Shown here: positions 1 through 10,854 of the stretch, in pieces
Layout: every line of letters starts with the position of its first letter
How positions within the stretch are numbered: the first letter of the stretch is position 1
From: Bradyrhizobium murdochi
GTDB taxonomy: Bacteria; Pseudomonadota; Alphaproteobacteria; Rhizobiales; Xanthobacteraceae
Length of the DNA: 64,000 nt
Assembly: GCF_000472965.1 (NCBI RefSeq)
Contig: NZ_AXAU01000010.1
Location: 180,069-244,068 of the forward strand
Direction: 5' to 3'
Notes under the pieces: generated by a model
Told to the model about the DNA's origin: nothing
The model's database searches: none
The model's input: only the letters and a program-made list of their open reading frames with translations
Translations under genes and position numbers: made by a program

Positions 1-701
1 TTCATGAAGTCTTTCAGCAAAAGCGCCGGCTCGCCGAAGAACTTGGTGCCGCCCTGGTTTTCCAGCACCAGAAGCTGGCGCTGAATGGTGCCGATCGTTG
101 CCTTGCTGACATTGCCGTAACTCTGCGCGGCCTTTCGGATTTCGGCCAGCTCGTCCTCCTCGGCATCCGGCCCCCTTTTGCCGCCGGCGGGCGCGATCGC
201 ATCCAGCAGCGACCGCAGATCCTTCATGTCGATCAGCGTCAGGCCGTTTTCATCCGCCACGCGGAATGCGACGTTGAGAACGCCTTCCTGCACGTCGTTC
301 AGGTCGAGCATTCGCGATAGCAACAGCGGTCCCATTTCTGTAACCGTAGCGCGCACCGGGTGACCCTGCTCGCCGAACACGTCCCAAAATACCGTCGAGA
401 ACTGATCGGGCTGGAAATTGAGGCCCATCTCGCCGGCGCGCTTAAGAATGAAGTCTTTTGCTTCACCGACTTCAGCAATTCCGGACAGATCGCCCTTGAT
501 ATCGGCCGCGAACACGGGAACACCGGCGCGGGCAAAGCCCTCCGCCATCACCTGCAGCGACACGGTTTTGCCGGTGCCGGTCGCTCCGGTGACGAGGCCA
601 TGCCGATTGGCAAGCGCCAGCGTCAGCCAGGCCGTCTGTTCGCCCTTTCCGATGAAGATCTTCTCTTCGGTATCGGCTGTCTTGTTATCGGAAGTCGCCA
701 T
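1..701 (-). CDS. HerA-like / DUF853 ATPase, partial (C-terminus outside window)
   Basis: The minus strand is open from an ATG at 701 to the left edge, so only the first 233 or so residues are seen. Near residues 35-42 it carries a Walker A motif GATGTGKT in the context HGLVTGATGTGKTVSLQ, typical of the bacterial HerA-like (DUF853) helicase family, which pump or remodel DNA or act as hexameric ATPases; the exact role is not established for most members. The segment after the P-loop (FAADIKGDLSGIAE) is the family's usual continuation. The ATG at 701 is preferred to the ATG at 706, which is in another frame. The gene is divergent from the DUF2267-like gene at 1028. The family call is fairly secure; the function is not. 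Confidence 0.85.
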   Translation of the reverse strand, partial: MATSDNKTADTEEKIFIGKGEQTAWLTLALANRHGLVTGATGTGKTVSLQVMAEGFARAGVPVFAADIKGDLSGIAEVGEAKDFILKRAGEMGLNFQPDQFSTVFWDVFGEQGHPVRATVTEMGPLLLSRMLDLNDVQEGVLNVAFRVADENGLTLIDMKDLRSLLDAIAPAGGKRGPDAEEDELAEIRKAAQSYGNVSKATIGTIQRQLLVLENQGGTKFFGEPALLLKDFM

Positions 702-1027
702 CGCATCGCCTCTTCGCGCGCCGGGGGATTTGGTGGGCGATCATATCGCATCCTGCCCGCCGATTGAAACCGTCGGCGGTAAATACGTGAGCCTTCGCCC
801 GCCTCATCGTTCATGCTTTCTCATACTTTTTTCCAACCTTCGGCAGAAAAATCGAGAGCGCAGCGCAACAAGTCAGCGTGAATCCGGCCTTCACTCTTGC
901 ATTGCTGCAACACTCGCGACTCGATCTAGGCCTTCGCACGTGCGGATCGCTTGTATTTCAGATCGCAGGCGCTCAAGATCAATTTGCATAGACGACCCGG
1001 TAAAGCCGGTTTGGGGACGGGGCAAAT
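702..1027. other. divergent intergenic region
   Basis: About 325 bases lie between the HerA-like gene (minus) and the small gene at 1028 (plus). It should hold both promoters. It is locally AT-richer around 815-860, but I could not single out a convincing -35/-10 pair, operator or RNA structure. Confidence 0.4.
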
Positions 1028-1393
1028 ATGGACGAACTGGTAGGGCGACTGGCCACTAAGGTCGGTATCGATCGCGCTGTCGCTGAAAAAACCATCGGCA
1101 TCGTTCTGGGTTTTCTCCGCAACGAGGGCCCCGCCGACAAGGTTCAGGCTCTGATCGACCAAATTCCGGGCGCCGAAGCTGCGATTGCGGCTTCCAGCAG
1201 CAACGGCGGATTCGCGCGGCTGATGGGCGGAGGCTTGATGGCGGTTGGCACCAGGCTGATGGCGCTTGGTCTGGGCATGAGCGAAATTCAAAGCGTGGCG
1301 CGTGAACTTTTCAGGTTCGGTCGCGACAAAATCGGAGCGGATCAAATGGGCGAAATCATTTCGGGGACGCCGGGTCTCAGCCAGTTCGCGTAG
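1028..1393 (+). CDS. small DUF2267-like protein
   Basis: A 121-residue protein with an N-terminal helical part resembling DUF2267 (MDELVGRLATKVGIDRAVAE, then an EGPADKVQALIDQIPGAE segment) and a glycine-rich middle (ARLMGGGLMAVGTRLMALGLG) that could be a membrane-active or flexible helix. No signal peptide or catalytic motif is visible. Proteins of this type are usually short and of unknown function. It lies 52 nt upstream of the DUF4332 gene in the same direction, so the two may be co-transcribed. The call is based on general resemblance only. Confidence 0.7.
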   Translation: MDELVGRLATKVGIDRAVAEKTIGIVLGFLRNEGPADKVQALIDQIPGAEAAIAASSSNGGFARLMGGGLMAVGTRLMALGLGMSEIQSVARELFRFGRDKIGADQMGEIISGTPGLSQFA

Positions 1394-1445
1394 TCGTCTT
1401 GGTGAGCACATTCGGCCCGGGCACATTCTTTTTTCATCTGGTATC

Positions 1446-1853
1446 ATGACTTATCCCCTTTCCGAGATCGACGGCTTGACCGCCTACTCTGCCTCGAAAC
1501 TGAAATCGTTGGGCATTCGCACGACCGATGCGCTGCTGGAAGCTGCTCGCACCGTGAAAGGGCGCAAGTCGCTCGCAGCGAAGACCGGCATCAGCGAGCA
1601 GCAACTGCTGGAATGGGCCAATTTTTCCGACTACATGCGCATTCCCGGGATGGGCAAGGCCAAGGTAGGCCTGATACGCGCCGCTGGCGTCACCACGGTA
1701 CGCGAACTCGCCCATCGCAACCCGGCGCGACTCGCCCAGAACATGAAAGACGTGAACACGAAGTGCAAACTCGTCCAGGTTTTGCCCTCTGAGCGATCGG
1801 TCGAGCAACTGATCGAGCAGGCGCGCAAGCTGCCGCCCAAAATTAGCTATTGA
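1446..1853 (+). CDS. DUF4332 domain protein
   Basis: A 135-residue protein beginning MTYPLSEIDGLTAYSASKLK. It is built of two helix-hairpin-helix-like repeats: residues 1-60 (IDGLTAYSASKLKSLGIRTTDALLEAA) and residues 60-105 (IPGMGKAKVGLIRAAGVTTVRELA), the pattern of DUF4332, related to DNA-binding HhH units of the RuvA/Pol X type. The frame stays open upstream to 1302, but the homolog-like start is the ATG at 1446. The role is unknown; nucleic-acid binding is an inference from the HhH pattern. Confidence 0.8.
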   Translation: MTYPLSEIDGLTAYSASKLKSLGIRTTDALLEAARTVKGRKSLAAKTGISEQQLLEWANFSDYMRIPGMGKAKVGLIRAAGVTTVRELAHRNPARLAQNMKDVNTKCKLVQVLPSERSVEQLIEQARKLPPKISY

Positions 1854-1938
1854 AGATCAGCGACTGAACCGCCAGTCCGTCCCGCGGTGCCGGCCCTCGC
1901 GCCTTGACTCGGCGGCGCGGACCGCGCAAAGCGACCGC

Positions 1939-2796
1939 ATGATGGCAGCCAAGCCCAGATCAACCGCCGCAACCGGTCCGGCCGGTCAATCGGTGCTGCC
2001 TGCGCTGCTGTCCAGGCCCCATCCGGCGGTGATGGGCGTACTGAATTTGACGCCGGATTCATTCTCGGACGGTGGTCAATTCGCCGCCCCGGAGCGGGCG
2101 CTGGCCCAAGCCCGGCGGATGATCGCCGAGGGCGCTGACATCATCGACATCGGCGCGGAATCGACCCGGCCCTACGGATCGGAACCGATCTCGGCGGAAG
2201 AGGAATTGAAACGCCTGCAGCCGATACTGTCCGATGTCGTCGCGCTCGGCATTCCCGTGTCGATCGACAGCATGAAATCGGCCGTCGTCGCCTGGGCTCT
2301 CGATCAGGGCGCGACAATCGCCAACGATGTCTGGGGGCTGCAGCGCGATTCCGGCATGGCCGGACTGGTCGCGGAGCGTGGCGCGCCCGTCATCGTCATG
2401 CATAACCGCGAGCGCGCCGATCCTGCTGTAGACATCATGCAGGATATCGCCGCTTTCTTTGCGCGTTCGCTCGATATCGCCGCGAAGGCGGGAATTTCAT
2501 CCGACAAGATCGTGCTCGACCCTGGCATCGGCTTCGGCAAGACGCCCGAGCAGAGCATGACCGCGCTGGCGCGGCTCGGCGAGTTGCAGTCGCTTGGCCT
2601 TCCAGTATTGGTCGGCGCCTCGCGCAAGCGTTTCATCAGCACGGTGACGCCGTCGGAACCGCATCAGCGCCTCGGCGGCTCGATTGCCGCGCATCTGCTG
2701 GCGGCCCAAAACGGGGCGCGGATCATCCGGGCGCATGACGTCGCCGAAACCGTACAGGCGCTGCGGGTGGCTGCGGCAATCAGGGAACGGCAATGA
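1939..2796 (+). CDS. folP: dihydropteroate synthase
   Basis: Joins 6-hydroxymethyl-dihydropterin pyrophosphate and p-aminobenzoate to give dihydropteroate in folate synthesis; cytosolic TIM barrel and the target of sulfonamides. The 285-residue product has both family signatures: GVLNLTPDSFSDGG near residue 33 and DIIDIGAESTRP near residue 68. The pterin-binding segment DPGIGFGKTPEQS lies near residue 195, and GASRKRFIS follows near residue 228. It is the first gene of folP-folB-folK; folB overlaps its stop by four bases (ATGA), a sign of translational coupling. A second ATG directly follows the chosen one at 1942. Very secure call. Confidence 0.97.
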   Translation: MMAAKPRSTAATGPAGQSVLPALLSRPHPAVMGVLNLTPDSFSDGGQFAAPERALAQARRMIAEGADIIDIGAESTRPYGSEPISAEEELKRLQPILSDVVALGIPVSIDSMKSAVVAWALDQGATIANDVWGLQRDSGMAGLVAERGAPVIVMHNRERADPAVDIMQDIAAFFARSLDIAAKAGISSDKIVLDPGIGFGKTPEQSMTALARLGELQSLGLPVLVGASRKRFISTVTPSEPHQRLGGSIAAHLLAAQNGARIIRAHDVAETVQALRVAAAIRERQ

Positions 2797-3164
2797 GCGA
2801 TACGATTTTCATCACCGGCGTCGTCATCCATGCCCGCCACGGCGTGATGGAGCATGAGACCAAGGTCGGGCAACGGTTCGTGATCGATATCGAACTCTCC
2901 GTTGACCTGTCAGAATCCTCGCACTCCGATCGGCTGTCCGACACCGTGTCTTATGCCAGCGTGGTCGAGACCGCGACCGCCGCATTCACGAACACCAACT
3001 ACAAGCTTTTGGAGCGTGCGGCCGGCGCCGTTTCCGACGCGATCTTCGCGGCGTTCCCACGCGTCCATGGGATCAAGGTCACCGTGCACAAGCCGCATGC
3101 GCCGATCGCCGAGATTTTCGAGGATGTCGGCGTGGTACTCGTGCGCAAACGGTCATCGCCCTGA
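2793..3164 (+). CDS. folB: dihydroneopterin aldolase
   Basis: Cleaves 7,8-dihydroneopterin to 6-hydroxymethyl-dihydropterin and glycolaldehyde, the step that feeds FolK and FolP. The 123-residue protein has the family pattern: RHGVMEHETKVGQRFVIDIEL near residues 13-33, SVSYASV-like DTVSYASV near residue 49, and a C-terminal VTVHKPHAPI segment. The start codon overlaps the folP stop (ATGA at 2793-2796), and folK begins one base after its stop, so the three genes form a tight operon. Normal family length; secure. Confidence 0.95.
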   Translation: MSDTIFITGVVIHARHGVMEHETKVGQRFVIDIELSVDLSESSHSDRLSDTVSYASVVETATAAFTNTNYKLLERAAGAVSDAIFAAFPRVHGIKVTVHKPHAPIAEIFEDVGVVLVRKRSSP

Positions 3165-3165
3165 C

Positions 3166-3657
3166 ATGGCGGACGTGCTGATCGCGCTCGGCGGCAATGT
3201 CGGCGATGTCCGCGCGACGTTCAAAAAGGCCATCTCCAATATTTGCGGCATGACCCAGGCTGCGCTGCTTGCGCGTTCTTCTGACTACATCACCCCGCCC
3301 TGGGGCAAGGAACACCAGGCGCCCTTCGTCAACGCCTGCATCGAGATCGAAACCAGCCTCGATCCGCATGCGCTGCTGTTCACGCTGCACAAGATCGAGA
3401 AGAAATTCGGCCGCGACCGCGCCCATGAGACGCGCTGGGGGCCGCGCACCCTCGACCTCGACCTGATCGCCTATGATGACGTCAGCCTCGACAAGCCGGA
3501 ACTGACGCTGCCGCACCCGCGGGCTTTCGAGCGCGCCTTTGTGCTGGTGCCGCTGGCCGAGATCGTTCCCGACCGTGTCATTGCGGGACGCCGCGTGCGG
3601 GATGCGCTGGCACAATTGTCGACCGAGGGGATTGAGCGCTTACCCGACCTCGATTGA
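3166..3657 (+). CDS. folK: 2-amino-4-hydroxy-6-hydroxymethyldihydropteridine pyrophosphokinase
   Basis: Transfers pyrophosphate from ATP to 6-hydroxymethyl-dihydropterin, preparing the FolP substrate. The 163-residue protein starts MADVLIALGGNVGDV and carries the HPPK signature RWGPRTLDLDLIAYDD around residues 91-106, followed by LPHPRAFERAFVLVPLAEI. The frame is open far upstream, but the ATG at 3166 lies just after the folB stop at 3162-3164 and gives the normal length. Last gene of the folate operon. Confidence 0.95.
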   Translation: MADVLIALGGNVGDVRATFKKAISNICGMTQAALLARSSDYITPPWGKEHQAPFVNACIEIETSLDPHALLFTLHKIEKKFGRDRAHETRWGPRTLDLDLIAYDDVSLDKPELTLPHPRAFERAFVLVPLAEIVPDRVIAGRRVRDALAQLSTEGIERLPDLD

Positions 3658-3740
3658 GCCCAAAAGACCCAAAACAACCGTTTGGCTTGGCGGCCGCCCC
3701 GTGGCAATTTCCGGCCAAATAAAGAGACGACCAGGGAATA

Positions 3741-5612
3741 ATGGGCCGGATGACCGATAACGATGAGCTGACATTGGCCGCGGAGTTTCCGCAGGCGACC
3801 TACGAGGACTGGCGCAAGCTGGTCGACGGAGTGCTGAAAGGCGCGCCGCTCGAGAAACTGGTCAGCAAGACGTCCGACGGGTTGAAAATCGATCCGATCT
3901 ATCGCCGCGCGAAAGGCGCCACGCCGGTCGCCGGCCGTGCCGCCGCCGCGCCCTGGCAGGTCATGCAGCGGATCGATCATCCCGACGCCAAAGCGGCCAA
4001 CGCGCAGGCGCTGCACGATCTCGAAAACGGCGCCACCGGCCTGACACTGGTGTTCGCTGGCGCCAATGGCGCCCACGGGTTTGGGTTGGACCCTTCGGCC
4101 GAAGCCGTCGAAGCGGTTCTCGACGGCATTTATCTCGACGCCGGCATCGGTATCGAGCTGCAGATCGGCCCGCAGTCGCGCATGGCGGCCATTCACGTTG
4201 CCGAATACATCAAACGCAAAGGGCTTGATCCCGCGGCCTGCGATATCCGTTTCGGTCTCGACCCGCTCGGATCCTGTGCGGTGTCGGGCTCCAGTCCCCA
4301 TAGTTGGGACGAAATCGTGCCCGCGGTTACCAGTGCGATCCAGGGCCTCACCGCCATGGGCTTTAAGGGTCCGTTCGCAGCGGCCGATGGACGGGTGATC
4401 CATGACGCGGGCGGGTCGGAAGTGCAGGAACTGGCATTCGTGCTCGCCTCCAGCGTCGCTTACCTGCGCGCGATCGAACGGGCCGGGATTGCGCTCGAAG
4501 ATGCGCAGGGCGTGGTCTATGCACGGCTTGCCGCCGATGCCGATCAGTTTCTGACGCTGGCAAAATTCCGCGCGCTGCGGCTGTTGTGGGCGCGGATCGA
4601 GCAGGCCTGTGGCCTGACGCCCAAACCGCTGTTCATCGCCGCCGATATCGCCTGGCGAATGCTGACGCAGCGCGACCCTTATGTGAACATGCTGCGCGCG
4701 ACGATGGCGACCTTCTCCGCCGGCCTCGGCGGCGCCAACGCCATCACCGTACTGCCGCACACGCTGGCGCTGGGATTGCCCGATCCTTTCGCACGACGCG
4801 TGGCGCGCAATACGCAACTGGTGCTTTTGGAAGAGTCCAATCTCGCCAAGGTGAGCGATCCGGCAGCCGGCTCCGGCGGCATCGAAACGCTGACGCGGCA
4901 ACTCTGCGAAGCTGCATGGTCGCTGTTCCAGGAAATCGAAAAGGCCGGTGGCATCTTCTCAGCGCTTGAGCAGAACCTGATCCAGAAGAAGGTCGCCGCG
5001 ACGCGGGCAGCACGTGAAGCCAATATTGCCAAGCGCAGGGACGTGCTGACCGGCGCGAGCAAATTCCCGAATCTGCACGAGGACGATATCGCGGTACTCG
5101 ATGCCAAGCCGATCGTGCTGCCGCCGTATGGCGAGGCGAAGTACAAGTTCGATCCGCTCACGCCAATACGGCTGGCCGCGCCGTTTGAGGCGCTGCGAGA
5201 CAAATCGGACGAAAAGCTCAAGGCTTCGCGCGCACGGCCGAAAATCTTCCTCGCCAATCTCGGCACGCCGGCCGATTTCACCGCGCGTGCGACCTTTGCC
5301 AAGAGCTTCTTCGAGACCGGCGGCATCGAGGCGATCGACACGCAAGGTTTTGCGGATCCCGCGGCACTCGCTGCCGCATTCACGGCGTCCGGTGCGGCAA
5401 TTGCCTGCCTGTGCTCGTCCGACAAGGTCTATGCGGAACACGCGATACCCGCCGCCAAGGCCCTTCAAGCGGCCGGCGCCAAGCATATCTATCTGGCAGG
5501 GCGGCCCGGCACACAGGAGGCCGCGCTGCGTTCCGCCGGGGTCGGCGATTTCATCTTTGCCGGCGGGGATGCGCTGGCGATGCTGCGGGAAGCCTGGCAG
5601 CGGATGGAGTGA
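3741..5612 (+). CDS. mutA: methylmalonyl-CoA mutase, small (beta-type) subunit
   Basis: Partner subunit of the adenosylcobalamin-dependent mutase that interconverts (R)-methylmalonyl-CoA and succinyl-CoA, used in propionyl-CoA catabolism. 623 residues with the mutase TIM-barrel domain (about 60-430) and a degenerate C-terminal B12-binding-like domain (from KIFLANLGTPADFTARA). That domain lacks the DxHxxG cobalamin motif seen in the large subunit at 6125-8284, as expected for the non-catalytic chain. AGGGA sits 5 bases before the ATG at 3741; the ATG at 3750 (MTDNDELTLAAEF) is an alternative start closer to what I recall of homologs. A GFA-family gene separates it from the large subunit. Confidence 0.93.
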   Translation: MGRMTDNDELTLAAEFPQATYEDWRKLVDGVLKGAPLEKLVSKTSDGLKIDPIYRRAKGATPVAGRAAAAPWQVMQRIDHPDAKAANAQALHDLENGATGLTLVFAGANGAHGFGLDPSAEAVEAVLDGIYLDAGIGIELQIGPQSRMAAIHVAEYIKRKGLDPAACDIRFGLDPLGSCAVSGSSPHSWDEIVPAVTSAIQGLTAMGFKGPFAAADGRVIHDAGGSEVQELAFVLASSVAYLRAIERAGIALEDAQGVVYARLAADADQFLTLAKFRALRLLWARIEQACGLTPKPLFIAADIAWRMLTQRDPYVNMLRATMATFSAGLGGANAITVLPHTLALGLPDPFARRVARNTQLVLLEESNLAKVSDPAAGSGGIETLTRQLCEAAWSLFQEIEKAGGIFSALEQNLIQKKVAATRAAREANIAKRRDVLTGASKFPNLHEDDIAVLDAKPIVLPPYGEAKYKFDPLTPIRLAAPFEALRDKSDEKLKASRARPKIFLANLGTPADFTARATFAKSFFETGGIEAIDTQGFADPAALAAAFTASGAAIACLCSSDKVYAEHAIPAAKALQAAGAKHIYLAGRPGTQEAALRSAGVGDFIFAGGDALAMLREAWQRME

Positions 5613-5614
5613 GC

Positions 5615-6082
5615 ATGACGGAAAGCAACCACAAGACGGTCCTGACCGGCGGCTGCCAGTGCGGCGCCATCCGCTTTGCGGTGTCGAAAGTGCCGCCCAA
5701 GGTCAGCATCTGCCATTGCCGGATGTGCCAGAAGGCATCGGGCGCGCCCTTCGCCTCCCTCGCCGATATCGAGCACGAGCATTTCAGCTGGACGCGCGGT
5801 AAGCCGGCCTCGTTCCAATCCTCCTCTATTGCCGAGCGTGATTTCTGCGCGGCCTGCGGCACGCCGCTGACCTACCGGTTGATCGGCGGCCCCCGGATCG
5901 AGATCATGACCGGCACGTTCGACCGCCCAGACCTCGTCGTGCCAACCCGGCAATATGGCACCGAATCCCGGCTCGGCTGGGTGGTCGGCATCGCCAACCT
6001 ACCGAGCCAGACAACGCAGCAGAATTACGGGCCGGAAAAGATGGCGACCATCGTCAGTCACCAGCATCCGGACCATGATTAG
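5615..6082 (+). CDS. GFA-family (glutathione-dependent formaldehyde-activating-like) protein
   Basis: A 155-residue zinc-binding Gfa/CENP-V-fold protein. The cysteine clusters are present: GGCQCGAIRF near residue 13, CHCRMCQKASGAPF near residue 31 and CAACGTPLTYR near residue 72. Despite the name, most members are not shown to act on formaldehyde. The ATG at 5615 follows the mutA stop by two bases, so it is almost certainly co-transcribed with mutA. Its place between the two mutase subunits is unusual; whether it is linked to the mutase is unknown. Confidence 0.88.
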   Translation: MTESNHKTVLTGGCQCGAIRFAVSKVPPKVSICHCRMCQKASGAPFASLADIEHEHFSWTRGKPASFQSSSIAERDFCAACGTPLTYRLIGGPRIEIMTGTFDRPDLVVPTRQYGTESRLGWVVGIANLPSQTTQQNYGPEKMATIVSHQHPDHD

Positions 6083-6108
6083 GAGTGGCAATCTCGGCCA
6101 GCCAGATA

Positions 6109-6117
6109 TGGTATAAT
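6109..6117 (+). promoter_or_regulatory. extended -10 element TGgTATAAT before the large mutase subunit
   Basis: TG-n-TATAAT is a perfect extended -10 hexamer in a GC-rich genome. No good -35 lies 17 bases upstream, which an extended -10 does not need. A start of transcription 7-8 bases downstream falls at about 6124-6125, exactly on the ATG of the mutase, so the mRNA would be leaderless. The ATG at 6116 is inside the -10 element and would not be transcribed from it. Confidence 0.5.
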
Positions 6118-6124
6118 GGGTAAC

Positions 6125-8284
<2,160 letters not shown>

Positions 8285-8321
8285 CCCTCCGCCGGGTTCA
8301 GGCTCTTCCAAAGGATAGCCC

Positions 8322-9119
8322 TTGCGCGGCATTGCATTCCTCACGCTCACCCGGGCAATTGGTTTGGCGGGCGCCCTCGCAGGCACTGCGGTGCCGGGCA
8401 CGGCGTCTGCCGCCGAGCCCAAGCCGGACTTTTCCATCAAGACCAAATGGGTCGAAGCCAGCGTCTTTCTCGACGCGAAGATCAAGGCCGATCCGGCGCT
8501 GGCGGCGAACTGCCTTGCGGAGGGAAAAGCGTGGGCGCAGAAGAACCGCGCCGATGCCGACAAGCAACACAAGCAGGATCCGGACCTGTTCCGCAACGCG
8601 TGGTCGTATGAACGGAAATACGACACGCGCTCGGTGATCGATGGCCGCTATGTCAGCATCGTCAGGGCCGATTACGAATATACTGGCGGCGCGCACCCCA
8701 ACAGCTCGTCCGATACGATCCTGTGGGACAAGTCAGCGGGCAAGCGCATCAGCATCCGTCCATTCTTCACCGAAACGGCTGACAACGGCCCGACACTGAA
8801 AGCGATGCGGCAAGGGGTCATGGCCTCTCTCACGGCCGAGAAAAAGAAACGCGGCGCGGAAGACACGGACGCCAGCGCCATCGAGGGTATCGAACCGAAG
8901 CTTCTCAAGATCGGCCCGATTGCACTGGCGCCATCGACTGATGAAGGCAAGAGCTCCGGCCTGAACTTCTACTACCCACCTTACGCGGTCGGCTCCTATG
9001 CCGAAGGCGAGTATGTCGCCTTCGTGCCGTGGGAGACGTTGAAGCCATATCTGACGCCGGAGGGCGCCAGAATTTTCGGCGGTGCGCGACCGAAAGAAGA
9101 CGAAGACCGGCGGCAATGA
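8322..9119 (+). CDS. secreted DUF4163/DUF3298 (RsiV-like) protein
   Basis: A 265-residue exported protein starting at TTG 8322, with AAAGGA just upstream. Residues 1-30 form a signal peptide (RAIGLAGALAGTAVPGTASA). The middle (DYEYTGGAHPNSSSDT, about residues 110-125) resembles DUF4163/PdaC, and the end (YYPPYAVGSYAEGEYVAFVP) is the DUF3298 motif also found in the anti-sigma factor RsiV. The role is unknown; related domains bind lysozyme or peptidoglycan fragments. Unlike RsiV there is no cytoplasmic anti-sigma part. It is convergent with the SRPBCC gene, 6 bases away. Confidence 0.82.
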   Translation: MRGIAFLTLTRAIGLAGALAGTAVPGTASAAEPKPDFSIKTKWVEASVFLDAKIKADPALAANCLAEGKAWAQKNRADADKQHKQDPDLFRNAWSYERKYDTRSVIDGRYVSIVRADYEYTGGAHPNSSSDTILWDKSAGKRISIRPFFTETADNGPTLKAMRQGVMASLTAEKKKRGAEDTDASAIEGIEPKLLKIGPIALAPSTDEGKSSGLNFYYPPYAVGSYAEGEYVAFVPWETLKPYLTPEGARIFGGARPKEDEDRRQ

Positions 9120-9125
9120 TGGATA

Positions 9126-9596
9126 TCAAGCAGCAAGGCGGGCGAGCGACCGTTCGAGCGAATGCGTCCAATCCGGAATCCATGACTGGAACAATGCTTG
9201 CCAGCGATCGGCGTCCTGCGGTGCGGTGTCGAGCTTCACCGACCATTCGATGAAGGTCCGGTTGCCCTCGACGACCGGAAGCAAGTGCATCGTTCCCTCA
9301 TAGCGTGTCGGCCCGGTCGCGTCCTGCGCCAACCCGGACGGAAACGGAAACGGCTCGATGCCCGCATAGGTCAGCGAATGCGCTTCATCGGAGTGGCCCG
9401 CCAGCCGCTGCCTGATCCAGTTGCCGAAATAGCAAAAGCGCCTGACCGCGCCGATTTCGTCGCCGGCCTTGTCATCCTCGATCACGCTCTCACTGACCCC
9501 TTCGATATAGGCCGGATAATTGTTGAAATCGCGGATCAGGGCCCACACGGTTTCCATGGGATGGTCCAGCACGGTGCTGTAATAGGCTGTCGTCAT
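9126..9596 (-). CDS. SRPBCC-family (START-like) protein
   Basis: A 156-residue protein with the ligand-binding SRPBCC fold: it opens TTAYYSTVLDHPMETVWALI and continues IRDFNNYPAYIEGV, the usual polyketide-cyclase/MxaD-like beginning. A hydrophobic pocket could bind a lipid or aromatic ligand; the actual ligand is unknown. The ATG at 9596 is chosen because GGAGAG lies directly upstream; the open frame continues to 9893 but without homologous sequence. It is divergent from the transporter gene at 9817 with about 220 bases between them. Confidence 0.85.
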   Translation of the reverse strand: MTTAYYSTVLDHPMETVWALIRDFNNYPAYIEGVSESVIEDDKAGDEIGAVRRFCYFGNWIRQRLAGHSDEAHSLTYAGIEPFPFPSGLAQDATGPTRYEGTMHLLPVVEGNRTFIEWSVKLDTAPQDADRWQALFQSWIPDWTHSLERSLARLAA

Positions 9597-9816
9597 GGCT
9601 CTCTCCGCAATCGATCGCGGCCCGATGCTGGGCCGCGCATCGATACCTATTTCGGGTGGCCCGATCGCCGCCACCCGATTTCCGGATGTGGCGAGATGCC
9701 ACCCGGCGGCGATCCCCATCATTCGCCAATGCCTTGCGACCCCAACGCAAAGCCGCCTACAATGCCTCATCACAAGAGCGCCCGGCATCACGGACGCCGC
9801 AGGGAGGACCATCAAA

Positions 9817-10812
9817 ATGTCCAAAAAGATCACGCGCCGCGCCTTCGCGGCTTCATCCGCTGCTGCTGCGGCTGTCGCAGGCTTTGGTTTCAAGCCGGCT
9901 TCAGCGCAGGCCTATCCGTCCCGGCCGGTGACCGTGATCGTGCCATGGGGAGCCGGCGGCGGCACCGACGCGACCGCGCGCATTGTCGCGGCGCTGTTGG
10001 AAAAAGACCTCGGCCAGCCGTTCAACGTGGTCAACCGCACCGGCGGCTCCGGCGTGGTCGGCCATTCCGCGATCGCGACCGCACAGCCCGACGGCTACAC
10101 CATCGGCATGCTGACGGTAGAAATCTCGATGATGCACTGGCAGGGGCTCACTGAACTGGCGCCCAAGAGCTACACGCCGCTGGCGCTGATGAACGAGGAT
10201 CCGCCCGGCATCCAGGTCAGTTCCACCTCGCCCTACAAGACCGTGAAGGAACTGGCGGATGCGATCAAGGCCGCCCCCGCCGGCAAGTTCAAGGCCTCCG
10301 GTACTGGCCAGGGCGGCATTTGGCATCTCGCACTGGTCGGCTGGATGCAGGCGATGGGACTTGCCCCCAATCACGTGGCCTGGGTGCCGTCGAACGGCGC
10401 CGCTCCCGCGATGCAGGATCTGGCTGCCGGAGGTCTCGACCTCACCACCTGTTCGGTGCCGGAAGCCCGCGCGATCATCGAGGCCGGCAAGGCGCGCAGC
10501 CTCGCCGTCATGGCTACGGCCCGCAATCCCGCATTCCCGGACGTCCCGACGCTGAAGGAAGCCATGGGCATCGACTATTCGACCGGCGCCTGGCGCGGCA
10601 TTGCCGGTCCCAAGGGCCTGCCCGCTGATGTAGCGACGAAACTCACCGCGTCGCTGAAGAAGGTCTACGACTCCAAGGAGTTCAAGGACTTTATGAGCAA
10701 TCGCGGCTTTGGAACGGTGTGGGGCGATGCGGCCCAATTTGCCGCATTCATGGAGAAGGGCGACGCCCAGATGGGCGTTGCGATGAAGGCCGCCGGTCTC
10801 TCCAAGGCCTGA
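9817..10812 (+). CDS. tctC: tripartite tricarboxylate transporter, periplasmic binding protein (Bug/TctC family)
   Basis: Periplasmic solute-binding part of a TTT transporter. 331 residues with a twin-arginine-like leader (KKITRRAFAASSAAAAAVAG, cleavage after about residue 30), then the Bug-family opening YPSRPVTVIVPWGAGGGTDATA and the NRTGGSGVVGHSAIATAQPDGY segment. The strong ribosome site AGGGAGGA lies about 8 bases before the ATG at 9817. TctB and TctA genes follow in order. The substrate cannot be read from sequence; the family takes up citrate, other carboxylates and related acids. Confidence 0.93.
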   Translation: MSKKITRRAFAASSAAAAAVAGFGFKPASAQAYPSRPVTVIVPWGAGGGTDATARIVAALLEKDLGQPFNVVNRTGGSGVVGHSAIATAQPDGYTIGMLTVEISMMHWQGLTELAPKSYTPLALMNEDPPGIQVSSTSPYKTVKELADAIKAAPAGKFKASGTGQGGIWHLALVGWMQAMGLAPNHVAWVPSNGAAPAMQDLAAGGLDLTTCSVPEARAIIEAGKARSLAVMATARNPAFPDVPTLKEAMGIDYSTGAWRGIAGPKGLPADVATKLTASLKKVYDSKEFKDFMSNRGFGTVWGDAAQFAAFMEKGDAQMGVAMKAAGLSKA

Positions 10813-10854
10813 TCTTGATCGGCTGACATCGCCCGATAGCCGCGGAGCCAGTTC

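Noticed and set aside
3658..3740. Possible cobalamin riboswitch before the B12-dependent mutase genes
   Set aside because: The gaps before mutA (83 bases) and scpA (about 40) are too short and lack the B12-box sequence.
3471..4901. Minus-strand open frame of 476 codons
   Set aside because: Antisense to folK and mutA, which are certain genes.
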